In this document: piece by piece, positions 1 through 5,382 of the stretch
How positions within the stretch are numbered: position 1 is the stretch's first letter
Layout: each line of letters begins with the position of its first letter
Origin: Gp7-AA10 sp041483175
Lineage (GTDB): Bacteria > Acidobacteriota > Thermoanaerobaculia > Gp7-AA8
Direction: 5' to 3'
Length of the DNA: 6,781 bases
NCBI GenBank assembly: GCA_041483175.1
Contig: JBGPFD010000185.1
Location: 1 to 6,781, forward strand
Program-made: the position numbers and the translations under genes
Notes under the pieces: model-generated
What the model was told of the DNA's origin: nothing
The model's database searches: none
What the model saw: only the letters and a program-made list of their open reading frames with translations

Positions 1-1641
1 GAGGAGCCGAAGCCGTTGTCGCATGGGACCGAGCTCGACGCCATCATCAAGCGTTGCCTGGAGAAGAAACCGGAGGCCCGGTTTCGATCGGCGCACGATC
101 TCGCGTTCGCGCTGCGGGGGGCGGGGACCGGTGTGGCGGTTGTTCCTTCGCGCGCGCCGGTTCCGAGGATTGCGCTGATCGCCGTCCTGGCCGCGATCGT
201 GGTCATTGGTGCGGTGGTGTTTCTGCGACCCCGCCCGGATTCTTCGTCCCCTGCGAGGCTCGGAATGCCACGAGTTGCGCATTCGATTGCCGTGGTTCCG
301 TTCACCCCTCCGGGTGCGACCGAGGAATTCACGTATCTGAGCGACGGCATGACCGACGCCGTCGTCGACGCGCTCTCACGCATTCCGGCGATGCGCGTGA
401 TGTCGCGAAGCACGACGGAGCGCTATCGCGGGGCGGTGGTCGATCCGCGGCGCGTGGCCGCCGACCTGCGCGTCGATGAGGTTCTCTCCGGCCGCGTGCA
501 CAAGGAAGGGGAGCGATTGATGCTCGACGCGGAGCTTTCCGCTGCCGACGGCACACGCCTGTGGGGCAGTCGCTACGAGAGCGATGCGATCACCCCGCAG
601 CGCGCGCAGGAGTCCCTGATCGCCGATCTGGCTCGTCACTTCGGACATTCGACGTCGTCGCAGCCGCTGGTCCGGCGCACGACCGATGATCCGGAAGCGT
701 ATCGGCTGTACCTCCGCGCGCGGTACGCATGGAATAAGCGCGACGGACAATCGATCCTGCGATCGATCGCGCTTTTCAATCAGGCCATCGATCGCGATCC
801 GACGTTTGCCCTCGCGTACTCCGGTCTCGCCGACGCGTACGCCATCGTCGGTACGCTGGCGTCGCTCTCGGCGCGCGACACGTTCTCGAAAGCGAAGGCA
901 GCGGCGGTCAAAGCGGTGGAGATCGATGACAGCATCGCCGAGGCCCATACCTCGCTCGCCTATGTGAAGCATTACTGGGATCACGACTGGACCGGCGCGG
1001 AGGAGGAATATCGCAGAGCGATCGCTCTCAATCCGAACTACGCGACCGCGCATCAGTGGTACTCCGAGCTGCTGAGCGCGCTCGGACGACATCAGGAAGC
1101 GCGGCGGGAGATTGACCGCGCGGTGGAGCTCGATCCGCTGTCGCCGATGATTCCGGCGATGAGGGTGCTGACGTCGTACTTCGCGCGCGATTACCCCGGC
1201 GCCATCGCGGTCGGCAAGAAGTGCATCGCCGATTTTCCTGATTTCGTTCAGTCGTGGGCCTACCTCGGCCGCGCGTACACCGAGAACGGAAACCGGCGCG
1301 AGTCGATCGATGCGCTCACGCGCGCGATGCCGCCGCCCGACAACGCGGCGGCGCCGATCATCGATGCCTGGCTCGCGCACGCATACGCGCGCGCCGGCCA
1401 GACCGACAAGACGCGCGCCGCCGCCGGCCGGCTGCGCAAGATCGGCGAGCGCATGAATCCGTACTACCTCTCATACCCATTCATCGACCTGGGAAGGCGC
1501 GACGAGGCGCTCACCGCATTGGAGAAGGCGTCCGAGGATCGCGTCGAACAACTGGTGTGGCTCAAGGTCGATCCGGTGCTCGATCCGCTGCGCGGTGAGC
1601 CGCGCTTTCAACAGATCCTGGCGCGTGCGGGCTTCCGGTGA
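1..1641 (+). CDS. Ser/Thr protein kinase with TolB-like domain and TPR repeats, C-terminal part (5' end outside window)
   Basis: The frame is open from base 1, so this is the 3' part of a longer gene and the TTG at 16 is not its start. The first ~40 residues (LDAIIKRCLEKKPEARF, then AHDLAFALR) are the last helices of a Hanks-type kinase domain. A hydrophobic span at about residues 57-75 (IALIAVLAAIVVIGAVVFL) would anchor the kinase in the membrane, with the rest outside. Residues ~95-195 (IAVVPF, then YLSDGMTDAVVDALSRI, LSGRVHKEG, DGTRLWGSRYE) resemble the TolB-like N-terminal domain of COG5616 proteins. From ~230 to the end come several TPR-type helix pairs (for example ALAYSGLADAYAIVG and AEEEYRRAIALNPNYATAH). 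The ending DPLRGEPRFQQIL is typical of the family. The catalytic loop is outside the window, so kinase activity cannot be judged. The likely role is signalling through protein contacts; the substrate is unknown. Confidence 0.9.
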   Translation, partial: EEPKPLSHGTELDAIIKRCLEKKPEARFRSAHDLAFALRGAGTGVAVVPSRAPVPRIALIAVLAAIVVIGAVVFLRPRPDSSSPARLGMPRVAHSIAVVPFTPPGATEEFTYLSDGMTDAVVDALSRIPAMRVMSRSTTERYRGAVVDPRRVAADLRVDEVLSGRVHKEGERLMLDAELSAADGTRLWGSRYESDAITPQRAQESLIADLARHFGHSTSSQPLVRRTTDDPEAYRLYLRARYAWNKRDGQSILRSIALFNQAIDRDPTFALAYSGLADAYAIVGTLASLSARDTFSKAKAAAVKAVEIDDSIAEAHTSLAYVKHYWDHDWTGAEEEYRRAIALNPNYATAHQWYSELLSALGRHQEARREIDRAVELDPLSPMIPAMRVLTSYFARDYPGAIAVGKKCIADFPDFVQSWAYLGRAYTENGNRRESIDALTRAMPPPDNAAAPIIDAWLAHAYARAGQTDKTRAAAGRLRKIGERMNPYYLSYPFIDLGRRDEALTALEKASEDRVEQLVWLKVDPVLDPLRGEPRFQQILARAGFR

Positions 1642-1729
1642 TGTCTTTTCGAAAATAAAACGGCAATTCTGGTCGAAAAACCGAAACAAAACCCCATTCG
1701 TGGCTCGCTTAGTGCAAGCGCTGGGGGGC

Positions 1730-2008
1730 ATGTCATATCTCATTATTGTCATCATCGGTGCAGTGGTCGGATTTGTCGCCGGGCAGTATCTGAAGGGGAG
1801 CGAACAGGGACGGGGCGTTGATGCCCTCGCGGGCGCTCTCGGAGGCGCCTTTTTTGTTCTTCTGTCGCGGGTTGTTGGTCCAGCGGCCGCGGCGGGCTGG
1901 TTCATGAGCACGATCGTTGCCGTCATCGGAGCGGTCGTGACGCTGTTCATCCTGCGTCAAGTCATGATCCATAAGTCGGTCCCCGTGACTCGCGGGCGCC
2001 GGCGTTAG
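1730..2008 (+). CDS. small membrane protein, GlsB/YeaQ/YmgE (transglycosylase-associated) like
   Basis: A 92-residue protein with three hydrophobic segments: LIIVIIGAVVGFVAGQYL (residues ~4-21), a Gly/Ala-rich middle span (~34-46) and a third (~56-77, ending VVTLFIL). The glycine pattern GAVVGFVAGQYLKG followed by ALAGALGGAFFVLL matches the GlsB/YeaQ/YmgE stress-associated inner-membrane family, whose biochemical role is poorly defined. The tail is basic (RGRRR). The open frame extends upstream to a GTG at 1595, but that part overlaps the kinase gene and is charged and unlike the family. I therefore chose ATG 1730, where the hydrophobic N-terminus begins. A G-run (1723-1728) lies just before it, too close to be a good Shine-Dalgarno. 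The next gene begins 5 bases after the stop, so the two are probably co-transcribed. The family call rests on pattern, not alignment. Confidence 0.72.
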   Translation: MSYLIIVIIGAVVGFVAGQYLKGSEQGRGVDALAGALGGAFFVLLSRVVGPAAAAGWFMSTIVAVIGAVVTLFILRQVMIHKSVPVTRGRRR

Positions 2009-2013
2009 AGCAA

Positions 2014-2274
2014 ATGGACAGGCAGACGATCCGAGACACGGCGGGGCGAGTGCTCCGCAGTGACGACCTCGCCACGAACGAGAAGGAATCGGTGGCGGAG
2101 TTCCTTCGGGCGAACCCGGCGCTCGGGAATCCTCACATGGTGCGATGCGACTGGTGTCATGAGGCGACGGTGCTCTTTCGAGACGAAGACCTGGGCGCCT
2201 TTACCAGAACTCCCCGCGGCTGGCGCTGCACCACCTGCAGCAACCACGCGGCGAGCCAGGAAGTCCGCTTCTAG
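2014..2274 (+). CDS. small zinc-ribbon protein of unknown function
   Basis: An 86-residue protein that I do not recognise as a named family. Two cysteine pairs, CDWC (residues 45-48) and CTTC (72-75), are separated by 23 residues and have the spacing of a four-cysteine zinc ribbon. The intervening stretch (ATVLFRDEDLGAFTRTPRGW) is polar with an aromatic residue before the second pair. The first ~40 residues (IRDTAGRVLRSDD, KESVAEFLRANPAL) look helical. There is no signal peptide or membrane segment, so it is likely cytoplasmic. It starts 5 bases after the membrane-protein gene and has only a weak GAG ahead of its ATG, which fits translation from a shared message. A glpK-like stump begins immediately after its stop codon, so it may once have sat directly upstream of glpK. 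Metal binding is inferred from the cysteines only. Confidence 0.72.
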   Translation: MDRQTIRDTAGRVLRSDDLATNEKESVAEFLRANPALGNPHMVRCDWCHEATVLFRDEDLGAFTRTPRGWRCTTCSNHAASQEVRF

Positions 2275-2275
2275 T

Positions 2276-2338
2276 GTGATCCCGGCACTCGACCAGGGGA
2301 CGACGAGCTTGCGCGCGCCCGCACTGAGCCTCGCTTGA
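2276..2338 (+). pseudogene. 5' stump of a glycerol kinase gene (glpK remnant)
   Basis: GTG at 2276, one base after the zinc-ribbon stop, opens a 20-codon frame reading MIPALDQGTTSLRA before diverging and ending at TGA 2336. The intact GlpK downstream starts MKAILALDQGTTSSRA. At DNA level 2279-2317 matches 3897-3935 at about 35 of 39 positions, including 20 identical consecutive bases (gcactcgaccaggggacgac at 2285-2304). The ATP-binding phosphate loop DQGTTS is preserved but nothing of glpK follows it. It could be a decayed gene fragment, one arm of a duplication that accompanied insertion of the MNT/HEPN block, or less likely a translated leader peptide. The stop codon overlaps the -35 hexamer of the next gene. 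Confidence 0.7.
2279..2317 (+). repeat. upstream copy of a 39-bp imperfect direct repeat flanking the MNT/HEPN block
   Basis: This segment matches 3897-3935 at about 35 of 39 bases, with 31 of 33 identical in the core 2285-2317. The offset is 1618 bp. The mate lies in the first codons of glpK. The two copies bracket both nucleotidyltransferase/HEPN modules, like the direct repeats left by insertion or by unequal recombination. Confidence 0.75.
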
Positions 2339-2364
2339 CCATTTACGCAAATTGAGTAAATATT
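2335..2364 (+). promoter_or_regulatory. candidate promoter of the wHTH-MNT operon
   Basis: TTGACC (2335-2340) matches five of six -35 consensus bases. Eighteen bases on, AATATT (2359-2364) is a 4/6 match to the -10. Transcription would start near 2371-2373, at or just before ATG 2373, giving a leaderless or nearly leaderless message. The spacer and the -10 are covered by the two palindromes, so a bound repressor would block polymerase. Confidence 0.5.
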
Positions 2365-2380
2365 TACGCAGTATGCGTAA
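2342..2380. promoter_or_regulatory. tandem palindromic operator, probable autoregulatory site of the wHTH-MNT protein
   Basis: Two palindromes share one half-site. The first is TTTACGCAA (2342-2350), A, TTGAGTAAA (2352-2360), with one mismatch between arms. The second is a perfect TTACGCA (2364-2370), GTA, TGCGTAA (2374-2380). Their centres, 2351 and 2372, lie 21 bp apart, about two helical turns, so two dimers could bind on the same face of the DNA. The gene that starts inside the second palindrome encodes a winged helix, which makes self-repression the natural reading. The A+T-rich patch stands out in G+C-rich surroundings. Confidence 0.68.
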
Positions 2381-2972
2381 GCAGGCACCAGCCGGCGCTC
2401 TCTTTCCTGCAGTGCGGCGGGGCGTGCTGGGCGTGACCTTTCGTGACCCCGCGCGGTGGTGGTACCTCAGCGAGCTAGCGGACGCGCTCGGTACATCGCC
2501 GTCCAGCCTCCAGCGCGAAATGGAGTCGCTCGCCACCACCGGCATCCTCGAGGTCCGGCGCGAGGGCCGGCGCACGTATTACCGCGCCCATGCGAAGGGC
2601 GCGCTGTTCAAAGAACTGCGCGGAATCGTCCGCAAGACGATGGGCGTGCCGGTGGAGGTTCAGGCGGCGCTCGCGCCGCTTGCCGGCCGCATCGCTCTCG
2701 CGCTCATTTACGGCTCGGTTGCGCGAGGAGCCGATCGTGTGGATAGCGACATCGACCTTCTCGTCGTCGCCGATGACATCACGCTCGAAGAGATCTACGG
2801 GCGGGTTGCCCGCGCGGAGCGAAAACTCCGCCGGAAGGTGAATCCAACGCTCTACACGACGGAGGAGTTTCGGCGGAGGCGCAACGCGCGGAATCCCTTT
2901 CTGGAGAAGCTTCTCTCGCGCGGACGCATCGTCTTGATCGGGAGCGAGGATGGCATCAGCCGCGCTCGATAG
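2373..2972 (+). CDS. winged-helix transcriptional regulator fused to an MNT-type nucleotidyltransferase (antitoxin-like)
   Basis: The protein has 199 residues from ATG 2373. Residues ~10-75 are an ArsR-like winged helix: LFPAVRRGVLGVTF, then YLSELADALGTSPSSLQREMESLATTGILEV with a basic wing (RREGRRTYYRA). Residues ~105-165 are a minimal nucleotidyltransferase with GS at 114-115, ten residues, then D126-I-D128, the complete GSX10DXD active-site motif. The C-terminus ends in NPFLEKLL and IVLIGSEDG, as usual for this family. An in-frame TTG at 2352 would add 7 residues, but ATG fits the promoter geometry; neither has a Shine-Dalgarno. The last 23 bases overlap the HEPN remnant. Proteins of this type commonly precede a HEPN-domain gene, the MNT part acting as antitoxin by AMPylating the toxin and the winged helix controlling the operon. 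Here the partner is broken, so the gene may persist only as a DNA-binding regulator. Confidence 0.88.
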   Translation: MRKQAPAGALFPAVRRGVLGVTFRDPARWWYLSELADALGTSPSSLQREMESLATTGILEVRREGRRTYYRAHAKGALFKELRGIVRKTMGVPVEVQAALAPLAGRIALALIYGSVARGADRVDSDIDLLVVADDITLEEIYGRVARAERKLRRKVNPTLYTTEEFRRRRNARNPFLEKLLSRGRIVLIGSEDGISRAR

Positions 2973-3222
2973 GCTCGTCCGCAGCGGAAAGCTCAAGGAG
3001 GAACCTCCCGCGAAGGAGGAGCTCATCGCCCTTCTGCATTCCGGCGAGGCCAGACTCAGAGACGCCGCAAATGCCAGCCTCGCCCTGGAGAGCCGTTTCG
3101 ATCTTGCCTACAACGCCGCACATTCGCTCTCACTGGCCGCCGCCCTGGGCTGTCGCCTTTCACGGCATCTTTTACCGGTGCGGTGCGTATTGCCCCCGTT
3201 TTGTCAGGTACTATTTGTTGCC
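2950..3222 (+). pseudogene. truncated HEPN-domain toxin-like gene, 5' half only
   Basis: ATG 2950 has a good Shine-Dalgarno (GGGAG, 2940-2944) and overlaps the wHTH-MNT gene by 23 bp, the normal arrangement for its HEPN partner. Residues 1-~64 (LDRLVRSGKLKEEPPAKEEL, then SGEARLRDAANASLALESRFDLAYNAAHSLSLAA) match the first helices of HEPN proteins that accompany such regulators. After about 3142 the resemblance stops: the expected GYRSE-type segment and the second half with the conserved Arg/Asn region are missing, replaced by a cysteine- and proline-rich stretch (residues ~67-91). Neither of the other two forward frames clearly recovers the lost half, so this looks like a deletion junction rather than a single frameshift. 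No stop codon follows before mntA, so a HEPN-fragment/MntA fusion of 186 residues could be made from ATG 2950. Ribonuclease activity is unlikely. A divergent short HEPN form cannot be excluded. Confidence 0.68.
3209..3222 (+). promoter_or_regulatory. possible -10 element of mntA (leaderless)
   Basis: TACTAT (3209-3214) is a 4/6 match to the -10 consensus and ends 8 bases before the mntA ATG at 3223. There is no Shine-Dalgarno before that ATG. No convincing -35 sits 16-18 bp upstream; TTGCCC at 3190-3195 is too close. The call leans on the matching geometry of the two other toxin-antitoxin promoters in this window. Confidence 0.3.
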
Positions 3223-3510
3223 ATGACGCGTGATGAAATCCTGTCGAAGACTCGTGCGCAGAGTGACTTTCTACGCCAGCTCCACGTGCGCGAGCTGGCG
3301 CTGTTCGGGTCATACGCCCGGGGCGAAGCTCGAGGTGCAAGCGATATCGACTTTTTCGTCGAATTCGATGAGGCCTCGTTTGACGACTACATGTCGGTCA
3401 AAGAGTTTCTCGAATCACTCCTCGGCCAGAAAATCGATCTAGTGCTGAAAAACGCGATCAAGCCCCGGCTTCGCGACGCGATTCTCCGCGAGGCGGTTCG
3501 TGCCGCGTGA
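3223..3510 (+). CDS. mntA: MntA-type nucleotidyltransferase antitoxin
   Basis: A 95-residue minimal nucleotidyltransferase. GSYARGEARGASDID (residues 29-43) is the complete GSX10DXD signature: G29-S30 for nucleotide phosphate contact and D41/D43 as metal ligands. The following FFVEFDEASFDDYMSVKEFLESLLGQKIDLV matches the family's usual strand-helix-strand. The C-terminus (IKPRLRDAILREAVRA) is the usual helix. In characterised MntA-HepT systems MntA neutralises HepT by AMPylating a tyrosine of its active-site motif. The hepT gene overlaps the 3' end by 11 bp, so the pair is complete. ATG 3223 gives the family's usual length. The frame stays open upstream to 2950 through the HEPN remnant, so a longer fused form is possible. 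The A+T content looks higher than in glpK, which suggests separate acquisition. Confidence 0.9.
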   Translation: MTRDEILSKTRAQSDFLRQLHVRELALFGSYARGEARGASDIDFFVEFDEASFDDYMSVKEFLESLLGQKIDLVLKNAIKPRLRDAILREAVRAA

Positions 3511-3838
3511 CGCCGGAGTCTTCCTTGACGATATCCTCGACGCCTGCCGGAAGATCCATCGCTACACCGCAGACCTGACGCTCGAGCAATTCCGTTCCGA
3601 CGAAAAAACGATTGACGCAGTCGTCCGAAACCTGGAAGTCATTGGCGAGGCGGCGAAGAAAGTAACGGAGGAGGTTCGCAGCCGCATGCCTGACGTCGAA
3701 TGGCAACGAATCGCCGGCTTAAGAGACATTCTCATTCACGAATACTTCGGTATCGATCTGGACATCATCTGGGACATCGTGCAGACGAAAGTGCCGAGTC
3801 TCCAGGCGCGAGTCGGAGAGGTCTTGCGCCGGCGGTAA
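3500..3838 (+). CDS. hepT: HepT-type HEPN ribonuclease toxin
   Basis: A 112-residue all-helical HEPN protein, the usual length for HepT. The start is GTG 3500, with AGG (3491-3493) six bases ahead, and it overlaps mntA by 11 bp. The N-terminus PRDAGVFLDDILDACRKIHRYT is the usual first helix. DEKTIDAVVRNLEVIGEAAK (residues 34-53) is the second. The catalytic motif RX4HXY is intact as R75-DILI-H80-E-Y82 within IAGLRDILIHEYFGIDLDIIW. In this family R and H form the composite ribonuclease site at the dimer interface, and the Y is the residue that the partner MntA AMPylates to silence the toxin. With all motif residues present in both genes, the module should be functional. Targets in related systems are RNAs, including tRNA; here the target is unknown. 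No strong terminator is visible in the 49 bp before glpK. Confidence 0.92.
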   Translation: MPRDAGVFLDDILDACRKIHRYTADLTLEQFRSDEKTIDAVVRNLEVIGEAAKKVTEEVRSRMPDVEWQRIAGLRDILIHEYFGIDLDIIWDIVQTKVPSLQARVGEVLRRR

Positions 3839-3887
3839 CGTCGGCCATTCATATGGATGACTGCCGCCTTCGGCTGTCCGGACCGTT

Positions 3888-5342
3888 GTGAAGGCCATCC
3901 TCGCACTCGACCAGGGGACGACCAGCTCGCGCGCGATCGTGTTCGACGCGGCGGGAGCGGCGGTCGCCAGCGCCCAGCGCGAGCTGGGGCAGATCTATCC
4001 GCAGCCCGGATGGGTGGAGCACGACCCGCGCGAAATCGCATCTTCGCAACTCGAGGTCGCGGCCGAAGCCAGCAGGAATTTCGACATCGCCGCAATTGGC
4101 ATCACCAATCAGCGCGAGACGACGATTCTCTGGGACCGCGCCACCGGCGAGCCGATCGCCAACGCCATCGTCTGGCAGGATCGGCGCACCGCGGCGATGT
4201 GCGAAGAGTTGCGTGAATACGAGCCGCTGTTCCGGGAGCGCACGGGCCTGGTCCTCGATCCCTATTTTTCCGGAACGAAGATCCGCTGGCTTTTGGACAA
4301 CGTCGGAGGAAAAGATCTCGCCTTCGGGACCGTCGACACCTGGCTGATCTGGAAGCTCACCGGCGGGCGCGTGCACGTCACCGACGCAACGAACGCCTCG
4401 CGCACGCTCCTCTTCAACATCCACACGGGCGAATGGGACGACGAGCTGCTGCGAATCCTGAAAATCCCGCGGGAGATTCTGCCGAAAGTCGTCTCCTCGA
4501 GCGAAGTGGTCGGCGAGACCGCCGACGGCATTCCCATCGCCGGAATCGCCGGCGATCAGCAGGCGGCGCTGTTCGGCCAGCGCTGCATCAATCCCGGCAT
4601 GGCCAAGAACACCTACGGCACCGGCTGCTTCATGGTGATGAACACCGGCGACCGCGCGGTCGTATCCAAACACGGCCTCCTAACCACGCTCGCCGCGCAA
4701 AGTGCCCTTCTCCCCGCGGCGCGGGGAGAAGGTGGCGCGAAGCGCCGGATGAGGGGCGCCGCAACCTTCGCCCTCGAAGGCAGCGTCTTCATCGCCGGCG
4801 CGGCGATCCAATGGCTTCGCGACTCCCTGGGCATCATCCGCACCGCCGCCGACGTCGAAGCGCTCGCCGCGTCAGTGCAAGACAGCGGCGGAGTCACATT
4901 CATCCCCGCCTTCACCGGCCTCGGCGCGCCGCACTGGGATCCGCACGCCCGCGGCGCGATTTTCGGCCTGACGCGCGGCACGACCGCGGCGCACATCGCG
5001 CGCGCCGCGCTCGAAGCGATCGCGCTGCAGACCGCCGAAGTGCTCGATGCCATGCGCGCCGACTCGGGACTGGAGCTGACCGAGCTGCGCGTCGACGGCG
5101 CCGCGTCCCGCAATAATCTATTGATGCAGATCCAGGCCGACGTGGCCGGCGTGCGCGTCGTGCGCGCGCGCATCGCCGAAACGACGGCCCTCGGCGCCGC
5201 CTACCTCGCCGGCCTGGCCACCGGCTTCTGGAAATCCGAGGAGGAGATCGACGCGCAGTGGAAAGCGGATCGCGTTTTCGAGCCGCAAGTTGTCCGTACC
5301 GCGCTGCGCGAGCAATGGCGCGGAGCCATCGAGAGGTTGTAG
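3888..5342 (+). CDS. glpK: glycerol kinase
   Basis: A 484-residue FGGY-family kinase that phosphorylates glycerol to glycerol-3-phosphate with ATP in the cytoplasm. Signatures in order: phosphate loop LDQGTTSSRA (7-16), glycerol-binding R76-E77 in NQRET, VWQDRR (95-100, W96), DPYFSGTK (124-131, Y126), DTWLIWKLTGG (150-160), catalytic base D223 in GIAGDQQAALFG, KNTYGTGCF (240-248), ALEGSVFIAGAAIQWLRD (295-312), FTGLGAPHWDP (342-352), and the C-terminal ATP-site RVDGAASRNNLLMQ (401-414). The start is GTG 3888 with no clear Shine-Dalgarno. Several loops are shorter than in the E. coli enzyme (around residues 109-114, 138-144 and 211-215), so this is a compact form. Against that trend, residues ~271-290 are extra, encoded by an in-frame palindromic repeat. 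The active-site residues are intact, so activity is likely. No glpF or glpD is in view. Confidence 0.95.
   Translation: MKAILALDQGTTSSRAIVFDAAGAAVASAQRELGQIYPQPGWVEHDPREIASSQLEVAAEASRNFDIAAIGITNQRETTILWDRATGEPIANAIVWQDRRTAAMCEELREYEPLFRERTGLVLDPYFSGTKIRWLLDNVGGKDLAFGTVDTWLIWKLTGGRVHVTDATNASRTLLFNIHTGEWDDELLRILKIPREILPKVVSSSEVVGETADGIPIAGIAGDQQAALFGQRCINPGMAKNTYGTGCFMVMNTGDRAVVSKHGLLTTLAAQSALLPAARGEGGAKRRMRGAATFALEGSVFIAGAAIQWLRDSLGIIRTAADVEALAASVQDSGGVTFIPAFTGLGAPHWDPHARGAIFGLTRGTTAAHIARAALEAIALQTAEVLDAMRADSGLELTELRVDGAASRNNLLMQIQADVAGVRVVRARIAETTALGAAYLAGLATGFWKSEEEIDAQWKADRVFEPQVVRTALREQWRGAIERL
3897..3935 (+). repeat. downstream copy of the 39-bp imperfect direct repeat, inside glpK codons 4-16
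   Basis: This is the mate of 2279-2317, with about 35 of 39 bases shared at an offset of 1618 bp. This copy is the functional one, encoding the glycerol kinase phosphate loop. Differences between copies include third-position changes (AGC-TTG versus AGC-TCG spans one), consistent with a common origin followed by drift in the upstream stump. Confidence 0.75.
4704..4757. repeat. intragenic palindromic repeat inserted in frame in glpK
   Basis: Two adjacent hairpins make up the element. The first has perfect 12-bp arms, CCTTCTCCCCGC (4706-4717) and GCGGGGAGAAGG (4721-4732), around a 3-base loop. The second has 5-bp arms, GGCGC (4734-4738) and GCGCC (4742-4746), around GAA. A GGATGAGGGGC tail follows. 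This form resembles the extragenic CTCCCCGC / GATGAGGG palindromes that are widespread in high-G+C bacteria (recalled, not searched). Here it is translated as residues 273-290 of GlpK. CGCCGC occurs on both sides (4691-4696 and 4757-4762); removing one copy plus the interior would delete exactly 66 bp, 22 codons, and rejoin LLTTLA to ATFALEG. Confidence 0.78.
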
Positions 5343-5361
5343 GGCACGACTACGCCGTGCC
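5343..5361 (+). terminator. possible hairpin terminator after glpK
   Basis: GGCACG (5343-5348) and CGTGCC (5356-5361) form a perfect 6-bp stem with a 7-base loop, starting on the base after the glpK stop. No T-run follows, so it may be a weak terminator or a 3'-end stabilising hairpin. CCCCGGGG (5366-5373) follows as a separate short palindrome. Confidence 0.35.
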
Positions 5362-5382
5362 GAACCCCGGGGTGCAGGTGGA

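Noticed and set aside
376..1380. 334-codon open frame on the minus strand
   Set aside because: It lies wholly inside the kinase-TPR gene, whose plus-strand protein has clear domains. The antisense product is Arg-rich with no recognisable domain, as usual for shadows in G+C-rich DNA.
1595..1729. N-terminal extension of the membrane-protein frame to a GTG within the kinase gene
   Set aside because: The 45 added residues are basic and unlike the hydrophobic family start. The first part overlaps conserved kinase-TPR coding sequence.
1642..1729. A+T-rich intergenic stretch with TTTTCGAAAA, considered as terminator or promoter
   Set aside because: No stem of useful length and no paired -35/-10 with acceptable spacing; left unassigned.
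2997..3008. GGAGGAACCTCC perfect 12-bp inverted repeat in the HEPN remnant
   Set aside because: A 2-base loop cannot form a stable hairpin, it lies within codons, and no partner copy is seen.
3866..3895. GCCTTC...GAAGGC inverted repeat enclosing the glpK start codon, a possible translation-control hairpin
   Set aside because: Only 6-bp arms with an 18-base gap and poor inner pairing; easily chance.
3849..4673. 274-codon open frame opposite glpK
   Set aside because: The plus strand encodes an unmistakable glycerol kinase; the antisense frame is a composition artefact.
4704..4757. CRISPR-like repeat or attenuator in glpK
   Set aside because: There is a single copy with no spacers, and the flanking protein homology resumes in frame, so a dispersed palindromic repeat fits better.
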